A stretch of 64,000 nucleotides of DNA from Isoetes taiwanensis (lineage: Eukaryota; Streptophyta; Lycopodiopsida; Isoetales; Isoetaceae): assembly GCA_021234155.1 (NCBI GenBank), contig JAJEKV010000096.1, positions 1,746,010-1,810,009 of the forward strand. The letters are read 5' to 3'. The notes under the pieces were generated by a model. That model made no database searches. It was given only the letters and a program-made list of their open reading frames with translations, and had not been told where the DNA came from. Shown one piece after another: positions 55,961 through 64,000 of this stretch (positions are counted from its first letter, which is position 1; every line of letters starts with the position of its first letter). The position numbers were made by a program, and so were the translations under genes.

Positions 55961-55984
55961 TCGTTAAGGGGAGTATCCACCCTT

Positions 55985-57136
55985 TTAGCCTAGAGCTAAT
56001 CTCTGTCAGATTCAGTAGAGTAGTCATCCGATTCGGGGTTGCGATTGGATGGCCCTCCACCATAGTTTGCAGATCCCTCGCCGACCCCGCGCCCCATGTC
56101 CTCGTCTAGGGCTTGATTCATCTCCGCCACTGCTTCCTATAAAAACCAAAAGAATATGGCATTAATGTAGTTCATAGAATTATAATAATTTTCTACAACG
56201 CACCCCCGCATTCCCGTGATGTGGGACAGTTCCCTCTTCGTATAACTGTTGATACAGATAAACAGCTCCACGTTCCGTGGCTATTTGTACGTGCTCCTTG
56301 CTAGGGGGAAACCCGTATAGCCAGGTCTATGACAATATAACGAGTATTAGCTAATGACATTTAAAGTTCTTATTAAAATTAATGTGAACTAATATAGCTC
56401 TTACGAATCTATGGCGAAACCCTTTCCGACCGCTGGAGCCCAAATGAGACGGATGTCGTTCACTTGCAGTTGCTTTATCAGTCCGAGCTCTATGTTTCTG
56501 TTCTGGATCCTTTGCACGTTCGAATGCAATCTGATTGCAAGACACACAATATTATCACAAGTTAAATTGAACGAATGGCAAAAAAAATAAGAAATACCTT
56601 GATATCTTCCTTATGGAGATTAAGTGGTTTAGGGACTTTTGACCAATCGCCTCCAACTTTTTCGCAAGTCGTCGCCTTCGCCCTTTGACCACTCTTTGCC
56701 TTTGACATAAATCGATAGATCAACGCAATATTAAAATAATAAAAACAAGACTATGACTAGGTCATGTACCTCCTTTTTCGTAGAAGCTCGCCCATCATCG
56801 AAGTGAGCTTCTTCCAGTTAAACTTCTTTACTTTTTCTAAAACAAAGACTTACGTGTCTAAAACAAAGTGAAATGGACGCTCTTCTTCAATGACACGACG
56901 TCGTCGGGATCCAGACCTCTCCAAGTCAGGCGATTCACGATGTTCTTGGGATCCCGAACCCTGTGATGATCGTCGCGATCTTGAATGTTGTGGGTCCGTT
57001 GCTCCACTACTTCTTGACCTGGGAAGTAATAAGAGAATGAGCATCTTTAACATGCTGCAACCAAAGAAATGCTTGGTACGTAGTGGATATATATTTACCG
57101 CTGAAATCTCCTCCAAGTTCCTTGCGCCTGCACCAT
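55985..57136 (-). pseudogene. TnpA-like (Ptta/En-Spm type) gene, multi-exon
   Basis: Minus-strand exons are supported by splice sites and frame. Exon 1 (57,136-57,099, MVQAQGTWRRFQ) joins in frame to exon 2 (57,018-56,854, SRSSGATDPQHSRSRRSSQG, very basic and serine-rich). Then come KVKKFNWKKLTSMMGELLRK (about 56,830-56,770), SKAKSGQRAKATTCEKVGGD (about 56,700-56,600), and IAFERAKDPEQKHRARTDKA with SHLGSSGRKGFRHRF (about 56,540-56,400). Next is WLYGFPPSKEHVQIATERGA (about 56,330), and an acidic C-terminus, EAVAEMNQALDEDM (about 56,130-55,990). The ER(K)xR...SHLGSGGR pattern matches plant En/Spm-type DNA-binding transposase subunits that bind subterminal repeats. A 21-base duplication (TTTGTTTTAGACAC...) disrupts the exon 2/3 join. 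Confidence 0.6.
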
Positions 57137-57269
57137 GGTGCGAATAGATCCTTACTCTGGATCAAAAGCTAGATTTGGCTAGATAATAGAGGAGGCTTTG
57201 GACCGATGGAATAAGCTAGATAGACTAGATTAGATCGGGTGGATTAGGCTAGAGTATGATTAGGACCCG

Positions 57270-57830
57270 AACAACACGGGTCCTCCCCACTCATGGTGGA
57301 GTCGACCATGCCCTTTCCCTAGCCACCTCTACCTAACAAAAATAATAAGAAATGTGGGACTAGGGGCCCTAAACATCCGGGTCCCCTCCACTCATGGTGG
57401 AGCCGACCATGTCCTTGCCCTAGCTACCTCTAGCTAAAACTGACAATGAACGTGAACTAAGGCCCGAACACCTGGTCCTCTCCACTTGCGGTGGAGCCGA
57501 CCATGTCCTTGCCGTAGCCACCTCTACCTAAGAATGAGAAGAAAAGTGGACTTGGACCCGGACATCTGGTCCTCTCCACGCAAGATGGAGCCGACCGTGC
57601 CCTTGAACAAGCTACTACAATTTTATTTTAGACCTAACAAATAACAAGTCGAAGTCGACTTGAACCCGGGTAAGTGATCCTCTCCACTCTAGGTGGAGCC
57701 GACCGTGCCCTTGAACAAGACACTCCTTAACCTAGGAAAATAAAATTTGATCATAGTGGAAGTGGACTTCGAACTCGGGTACACATGGTCCTCTCCACTC
57801 TAGGTGGAGCCGACCCATGCCCTTGAACAA
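57270..57830. repeat. Hairpin repeats, six copies, 5' of the TnpA-like gene
   Basis: Units of about 100-115 bases share (T)CCTCTCCACTCTAGGTGGAG, followed by CCGACC and TGCCCTTG. Cores lie near 57,282, 57,386, 57,478, 57,570, 57,680 and 57,790. The loop varies (CTCATG, CTTGCG, CGCAAG, CTCTAG) while the CTCCAC...GTGGAG stem is kept in most. Copies of the same unit, with a CTCCAT...ATGGAG stem, occur at 33.25-33.40 kb. Confidence 0.85.
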
Positions 57831-58139
57831 GCCACTCCGTCAATTTTTTTTAACCTATTTAAAGCTATAAAAAAAATGCAAGTGTGATGAACTTACCAAA
57901 TGAAGAACGTGTGCAGACAAGATCCTGCCGGGCCCAAATAAAAAAGGACAGCTGCCAAACCTGCAACAGAAAGTTAAAAGAATAAGAACAAAAGAAGAAG
58001 AAAATCGAAAAAAATAAAAAAATTAAAGTGGAAAAAATAGAAAATCAAGAAAAGAAAAAAATAATCGAAGAAGAACACTACCACCTCAATTCTGGGTCCA
58101 CACCTAAAAACAACAGTAACAAAAAGACCACATGTCGTT
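57831..58139. other. A-rich spacer, nothing recognised
   Basis: Purine-rich, low-complexity sequence lies between the hairpin repeats and the T-rich minisatellite. Confidence 0.6.
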
Positions 58140-58885
58140 GTTCCAAAAAATCTACATGTGGTTATGTGGAGGTGTGGTTTATTAAAAAGGCGGTGTAGTT
58201 TTTTTTATGGAGCTATAGTTTTTTTTTTTTTGAAGGTGTGGTCTTTTTTTGAGGTGTCGTTTTTTTAAAAGAAGTGTTGCTTATTTTTTTGAGGGAGTGT
58301 TGTTTTTAAGAAGGTGTTGTTTTTTGAGGTGTGGTTTATAACTAGGTGTAGTTTTTAAGAGTCGTTTTTTATGGAAGTATAGTTTTTTGAAGTGTGGTTT
58401 ATAAGGAGGTATAGTTTTTAAGTGGTTGTTTTTTAAGGAAGTATGGTTTTCTGAAGTGGTATGATTTTTTTTAATCGAGGTGTTGTTTTTTGAGGTGTCG
58501 TTTATAAGTGGGTGTAGTTTTTAGATAGCTATTTTTTAAAGAAGTATGGTTTTTTGAAGTGTGGTTTATAAGTGGGTGTAGTTTTTAAGTGGCTGTTTTT
58601 TAATGAAGTATGGTTTTCTGAAGTGGTGTAGTTTATAACTAGACGTAGTGTTTAAGAAGCTATTTTTAAGGAAATATGATTTTTTTTGGTGTGGTTTATA
58701 TAACTAGGTATAGTTTTTACGTAGCTATTTTTTAAAGTAAGTATGGTTTTTTGAGGTGTGGTTTTTAAGTAGGTGTAGTTTTTAAGTGGCTGTTTTTTTT
58801 ACAGAAGTGTGGTTTTCTAAAGTGGCGTAGTTTTTACGCAGCTATTTCTTAAGGAAGTATGGTTTTTTTGAGGCTATTTCTTAAG
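58140..58885 (+). repeat. T-rich diverged minisatellite
   Basis: Repeated words are GAGGTGTGGTTTATAA, GGTGTAGTTTTTAAG, GGCTGTTTTTTAA and GGAAGTATGGTTTTCTGAAG. The period is roughly 110-120 bases with many indels. No coding content. It probably belongs to the second CACTA-like complex. Confidence 0.8.
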
Positions 58886-58985
58886 CAAAGCACCACCACC
58901 TGGAATATTGTTTGTTGCTCAACTTTGGGAATGTATCGTATTGTTTTACATTCGTGAAAAATAACTTCAATGGTTAGATCCAACC

Positions 58986-59325
58986 ACTACAAGAGAATGA
59001 GCATATTTTGTCAAAAAAATCGTCAGACTGTCTAGAGAGATTTTTGCCTGACGTACAGGCTGACGAACGTACTGACGATTACTATTTTGATGCTTTTCCT
59101 GACGATACTACGTCAGACATATCGTCACATAAATCGTCAGAAGCCTTCGTCAGGTTAAGCGTCAGAATTTGCGTCAGATATACGTCAGAATTTGCGTCAG
59201 ATAAGAGTCAGAATTTGCGTCAGAATAAGCGTCAGAATTTGCGTCAGAATAATCGTCAGACAATGCGTTAGATATAACGTCCGATATATCATCAGATTTT
59301 GCGTCAGACTATTCGTCAGATGGTG
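58986..59325 (+). mobile_element. Left end of another CACTA element with CGTCAG subterminal array
   Basis: CACTACAAGAGAATGAGCAT at 58,986 is a CACTA-type terminus reading rightward. From 59,022 to about 59,320 CGTCAG and its variants recur at about 12-base steps (AATTTGCGTCAG, AATAAGCGTCAG), with three inverse CTGACG copies near the start. No matching right end, CTTGTAGTG, was found to 64,000, so the element is truncated or extends past the window. Confidence 0.75.
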
Positions 59326-62300
59326 CTTTTCTAGGCGCTATTACAATTTTAGTTATAACATTTGATTGAACAGTATATTTTAGATGAAATTTGATGTTTC
59401 ACAAAGCTCCTCGATCTGTCTAATGCCATCGATTCGCGTAGCGAATCGCCATTCTTGCACGAGACGAGCATGCATGCATTACATGCGTCGCATGCATGCA
59501 TCGCATGCATTTCTAGGCCGTTCATCAGGTTGAGGGATCGCTACTTATTGCAGAGTTCTTCATCGATGTTTCATCGGCGCTTTCTCATCTCTCAGCAGTA
59601 TCCATGGCTCCCACCCTTCCCTCCCTTAAAATTGTTATTTATATGTTCATATTTCACAAGGCACCCAAAATTAAAAAACTACATGGTTTTTTTCTTGGTT
59701 ATGACTAGAAAACCATTCCATAAAACCATTGGGTGTTTGTGGGTTGATATCATTAAAAACCATATGTGGCTAAACTAATGGGTTCTCTTGTTAGGTTTGT
59801 TGGGGTGGTATTATGGCATGGTAATTGCAGATGGCCTTTTTGTAGAGTTTGTCAAAGTGGTATTACATATTGGTAAATGAATGTGGTAATACTTATAGTG
59901 TTTAAGTGTACGGTTTGTCCATGTGGTATAACATTATGGTTGTGGATGTGGTTTAATGTAGTGCTCGTTTCGGGTGATTTTATAATGTGGTTGGCTACCG
60001 TGATTTTATAATGTGGTTGACTATTGTAGTAAACTAGCATGGCTAAATGTCATGGTAAAGCACATGTGTGTTTGTTCTATATGTGCATTGTTTTGTTATG
60101 CATTAGCTTTATGGTTCTCATTTATAAACTAGTAATGGTATGTTGTTTGAAGCATTTCAAGTTTTTAAGAAACTATTAAGGACCGTGGATGGTTTCTTAT
60201 ACATACAAGTAATGGTTTCTTATGCATACAAGTAATGGTCTGTTGTTTAAAGCATTTCAACTATAGAAGACTAAAACTGTTAAGGATCGTGTATGGTTTC
60301 TTATGTATAGTAGTACTTTTTACTGCTAATTCACTATATCTGCAAAGGAGCTTGGAGGATTTGAACCTCGCTTGTTGTACCATAAAATAAAGCTTATCAC
60401 ACAACCCATTAATTAAATGAAACTCATAGTCTGCAAGACCTTTCCAAATTAAATAAAACTCATAGTCTTGCAAACGTTTCCAGTATTACAAAGAATACTA
60501 TCTTGGAGCAGAGAAAAATGATTGCAACTTACATCTTTCTACATTTGATCAGTTGTGGTGATCGAGAAACAATGTTTAGAGCCATATCACAATTTCAGAA
60601 TTACTTCCAGATGTCATCTACTGATCTACTGCATAACAAGGAAAAATGCAGGAATACTTCAAGTGATAAGAATAATGATGCATCTGCCAGAATAATGATG
60701 TATCTGCCAGGAAACATCAACAAAATGAATGCTTATATCCAGTGCTTCCATCCAAGCTCCCAAGGATGTCTCCATAAGAATCAGAGTTATGAAGATGGAA
60801 AAAATAGTTTCAAAATGGTTTGTAAATAGATGGAGGAACATATCTGCCTTAGTCGGCATGTACATTGAGCCACAATCCCAGGTGTGATCCTGCAGTAGTA
60901 GTCAATCCCTACTGTGAACTCCTGGATGCCAAACCAGATGAATCTATATGGAAGCCATCTAGAAAACATATTTCGAGTGTAAACGGCTATAAAAGAAAAA
61001 CCTTGGGGATGTTGATTGAATACCCAGTGGATCGCCAAGATGCCGAATGAATATGCAGTAGATCGCCGAGGAACTACATGGCTGCTTCATTGAAGGGGTC
61101 GGAATGTCAGCTGGAAGAAGATTAGCAGGCCATCGCCGCTCCGTCGCCAGTTGGTTCCATAGCAAGAGCTCAAAAAAGGAGAGGAAACAGTCGCACTCAT
61201 TAGTAGGACAATGGGAAATAAGCATAAAAAACTCATGGATCAAATCGTTCATACCAGGTCACAGCTAGAAAAGCCATCGCCATAGCTTAACAGACTATGT
61301 CTTCGCCGGATCTGCTTCAAAGGTCTGTAATTAAGCATCAACGGATTTGCAGCAGGGATATTTTCCTTTATAATACAGGGACGTAAGACGTGCAGAGCTC
61401 CAAACCAAGCCCAAGACCCAAGGCAAGCAAAGGAAAAATACATGCAAAAGAGAGGGAGTGCCAAAAAAATTGCCATAGCCGGAGCTCGATGTTCTTGCTT
61501 TAAAAATGCAAATACATTTTTTCAAGGAGCTTTGCCCGCGCGTAAAGCATAACGTCAGGATGTGGTGTCAGGCCCTCCAGTAAGTACCTTTATGCTAGGT
61601 ATAACCGGCCGGAAATCCCGAAATCCGGCCGGCTACCAAACGTAAAAGCCACTTATGTGGCATTCAGCCCCATCCGCCTATTGTATCATGCCACGTGTCC
61701 TACATGCCTCCGCGTTAACGCGCGTCGGCATGTTTCCATGCCAGGAATGTTGGGTAAACCAATATTCCTATATACGTAAACAGGTGTTTTGTGAAATTCC
61801 GTGCTTGTTTCCAGCGTGTTTTTGGCTGAGGATTCTTGCGACTTTGGCCTTCAATCACTGTCGAATCTGTTGTTTAGCTTCCGACTGAGCAAGAAATAGA
61901 TGAAGCTTCTTGCTGCCTCAAGATGATCCTGAGAAAAAATACACGGGCCACTCCAAGATAAAGCTTCCTTTCCGATCTGATCCGAAGTTTGATGAGATGA
62001 TATTGGATAGTCACGGTCGCCTTAAGCCGCCCTTAAAGCTCTGCCGGATCTGAAGAACATGGCTCAAGACGGAATGGGGATCTTTAAAAACAGAGGATCT
62101 CAAGAACAGGGGATCAAGAATAGGGGCTCAAAAACTGCCCTTGTTTTGCTACCTGAAGCTCCGCCCCTGTTCCGCTATCATGCATTGGAGCTCTGTCGGA
62201 TCTGCAAGCGAGATCTGTCTTAAGAAACTGCCACTGAAGCAGATTTTGAAATGGACTTCGAATGAAGCTTTGTCGGCCGCCGCTTCACGCCGTTTTGCTC

Positions 62301-62389
62301 GCTCTTGAGGTGGCCACGCTTCTCGCTCTTCCAATGAAGCTCGCCGCTCTTCTTTCGCTCTGCAAGGTCACTCTCCCGCAAAATCAGGA
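59326..62389. other. Long region without a recognised gene
   Basis: A CATGCATG-rich palindromic cluster lies at 59,468-59,512. The plus frame 60,503-60,829 (108 codons) and other short frames have no recognisable domain. A 60-base near-duplicate (GCATTTCAA...GTATGGTTTCTTAT) occurs at 60,150-60,300. GC-richer DNA at 61,560-62,390 has no supported gene. Confidence 0.4.
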
Positions 62390-62756
62390 GTACTGGGTTT
62401 AAAAGTATAGAAATGTTCGCCGCTTGCGATAAAAATCTTCTATCAATAAATTTTGATGTGTAGTGGTACATGGAGGACTCAATGCGAGATTAGATCATTG
62501 TTATCACAAAACAATGGAACATGTTATTTGACAACATCAATGCGATATAATATATCATATCTTTAGAAAACAAGAACATGGGGTACTAGGTTAGAAAACA
62601 AGAACATGGGGTACTAGGTTTAAAAGTATAGAAATGTTCGCCGCTTGCGATAAAAATCTTCTTTCAATAAATTTTGATGTGTAGTGGTACATGCAGGTCT
62701 CAATGCGAGATTAGATCATTGTTATCACAAAACAATGGCACATGTTATTTGACAAC
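62390..62756 (+). repeat. Tandem duplication, period about 230 bp
   Basis: GTACT(G/A)GGTTTAAAAGTATAG through TTGACAAC occurs at 62,390-62,515 and 62,618-62,756 with few changes. A further local duplication, TTAGAAAACAAGAACATGG, lies between them. Confidence 0.85.
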
Positions 62757-62976
62757 AACATGGAAACCGGATCGCTGATTCTCGCCCCCTAAATGGAAAG
62801 CGGCATGATGATTCCGCCACCGGTAATGTAAATTTGAAGCTCCCACCCGTTACCATGTTGTGGCGGCTCGAATCGGTCGCCGATTCGTGACCAGCCTCGG
62901 CCCACGGCCGCGGACTCCCCGAATCCGCCCGGTCATGGACTCCCCGAATCCGCTTCCCGATTCCATGCCGCCATAC
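62757..62976. mobile_element. 220-bp GC-rich insertion with an empty-site partner nearby
   Basis: The first repeat copy continues directly from GACAAC into ATCAATGCGATATAAT. In the second copy 220 GC-rich bases separate the same two words. The insertion starts near CATGGAAACC and ends near GATTCCATGCCGCC, a possible short inverted end, and repeats GACTCCCCGAATCCGC inside. No coding frame is supported. Its class is unknown. Confidence 0.65.
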
Positions 62977-63204
62977 ATCAATGCGATATAATATAACATA
63001 TCTTTGAGTATTTGAATGTGTATTAAGACTATCGTGTGAATACTAAGTGATTTAGGATCAATTGTGTAATTTATATCTCAAATTATGCTTGTTAATTTTG
63101 GATAACCTTAAAAAATACCATCACACCAAATTAAACATCATGAAAATGCAATAGACTATGATAGCTTGAAGCCAAACATTACAAAGATTGACCAATGAAA
63201 CCAT
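62977..63204. other. AT-rich spacer
   Basis: Nothing is recognised apart from the continuation of the duplicated sequence (ATCAATGCGATATAATATAA). Confidence 0.5.
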
Positions 63205-63300
63205 GTTAAAGACCATGTTACATTAGGAAATCAAATGTAAAACCTAATAAAAACCACTTAGGTTTTACATTTGATTTCCTAATGTAACATGGTCTTTAAC
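63205..63300. repeat. Perfect 41-bp inverted repeat with 14-base loop
   Basis: The left arm (63,205-63,245) starts GTTAAAGACCATGTTACATT and the right arm (63,260-63,300) is its exact inverse, with loop AATAAAAACCACTT. There are no mismatches over 41 pairs. A transcript would form a long hairpin suitable for Dicer-like processing. It could also be a recent MITE end pair or a fold-back artefact. Confidence 0.95.
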
Positions 63301-63886
63301 TCAAAATAAGAAATTGCAAAACTCAACCAATAAACCATGTTTAAAATCACTAACAATTTAACAGTCATGTTAGCTTAGAAAGTTGGTATAGAACACCACA
63401 AATAAAAAGACCTTATCAAACTATATATAAAAACATTATAGGATTGCTAGTCAAAAACCATTAATAAGTCGGCAAGTCGTGTTAGTTTACAAAATTAGGA
63501 TGGAAAACCACAAATAGAAAGCCTTGTCAAACTATATAGAAAAACATTGAAGCATTGCGAGTTAAAACCAATGTCATAACCATCTACACATTTAGAAAAA
63601 CCATTAAACATGCCTGCCCTACTCTTGATGTTGCAAACTGCATGATTAACCACCAGGAGGTGTCCAATCATACTAAAAACCTTGATAAAAACCTTCATCG
63701 CTTTCAATAACCCATATCAGCATATAAAACTAGTGTGCAAAACCACAATCTCGTGTTAAAACCCACTATACTAGGTGGTTTTTGTTGAGGAAAATTATTT
63801 CTGCATAGAAAACCACTATCATAGTGGTTTTGTAGTGGTTATGTATGCTAGTAAATTTTTTGGGTGCCTTGTGTTTGTTATAATTG
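63301..63886. other. AT-rich sequence with recurring AACCAC words
   Basis: No gene is supported. Direct near-repeats, AAACTATATA(T/G)AAAAACATT, occur at 63,418 and 63,530. ACCACTAT...ATAGTGGT forms a small hairpin near 63,812. Confidence 0.5.
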
Positions 63887-63984
63887 TCGCGTGGCACGCG
63901 TGACCAGCCCCTCGCTTTTTCGAGGTGTAAATGTTGTTTTTTTGTCGCGTGGCACGCGTGACCAGCCCCTCGCTTTTCGAGGTT
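63887..63984 (+). repeat. Two direct 41-bp repeats near the window end
   Basis: GTCGCGTGGCACGCGTGACC followed by AGCCCCTCGCTTTTTCGAGG occurs at 63,887 and again at about 63,942 with one T fewer. The unit contains a CGCGTGGCACGCG near-palindrome and a CCTCGCTTTTTCGAGG hairpin. It sits at the window edge, so more copies may follow. Confidence 0.9.
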
Positions 63985-64000
63985 TTTTCTCTATTGGTTT

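Noticed and set aside
59022-59320. CRISPR array.
   Set aside because: The repeats are 6-12 bases with no unique spacers, follow a CACTA terminus, and the genome is a plant's.

Overview
The window reads as nuclear DNA of a land plant. The evidence is a Copia LTR retrotransposon primed by initiator Met-tRNA, CACTA/En-Spm elements with Tnp2 and DUF4216, a PLAC8/FW2.2-like gene with short GT-AG introns, an LCB1 (serine palmitoyltransferase) pseudogene, and exons of the plant-specific AGO4 clade. I cannot place the lineage further. A Penelope-like reverse transcriptase is not typical of angiosperms, so a non-flowering plant is possible. The window is almost entirely mobile and repetitive DNA. Only the PLAC8 gene at 37.5-38.2 kb looks like an intact host gene.

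Layout. 1-12.4 kb: a degenerate Penelope-like retroelement whose RT (4.9-6.6 kb) lies between two 1.6-kb direct repeats (1-1607 and 7690-9310), then a decayed stretch ending in a long (GAA)n tract. 12.8-14.4 kb: palindromic GTCGTTTAACGAC-type repeats next to an intron-bearing AGO4-clade Argonaute fragment. 14.45-25.93 kb: a GC-rich satellite array, unit about 1.12 kb, each unit carrying a conserved inverted repeat. 26-34.9 kb: a CACTA-like complex with a two-exon unknown gene, a small plus-strand gene, a decayed Tnp2/DUF4216 transposase, a SET-domain gene, and one clear CACTA terminus at 34,922.

35-43 kb: the PLAC8 gene, a LINE 3' end with a (TTCTA)n tail, a tandem and inverted cluster of tRNA-derived SINE-like sequence, and a processed LCB1 pseudogene bordered by the same pentanucleotide. 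43,784-48,362: a young Copia element with 498-bp LTRs, a perfect 5-bp target duplication and no gag. 48.4-52.6 kb: nothing recognisable. 52,607-53,651: a non-autonomous Mutator-like element with a perfect 9-bp target duplication. 54.2-55.3 kb: a decayed pogo/Tigger transposase. 55.3-59.3 kb: a second CACTA-like complex with a palindromic CACGTG-rich block, a TnpA-like gene, hairpin repeats, a T-rich minisatellite, and a separate CACTA-type terminus at 58,986. 59.3-64 kb: mostly featureless, with a perfect 41-bp inverted repeat and small duplications.

Three themes link the parts. First, the two CACTA-like complexes 24 kb apart share a repeated hairpin whose stem shows a compensatory change, and related palindromic terminal repeats. 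Second, two chromatin or RNA-silencing gene types (AGO4-clade PIWI exons and a SET domain) lie inside or beside CACTA-type sequence, which suggests transposon capture of silencing genes. Third, the near-identical long repeats differ from each other almost only at CAG/CTG/CCG sites, mostly by small indels. This looks like base-calling error at CHG-methylated cytosines, so frameshifts in the methylated parts of this window should be treated with caution.
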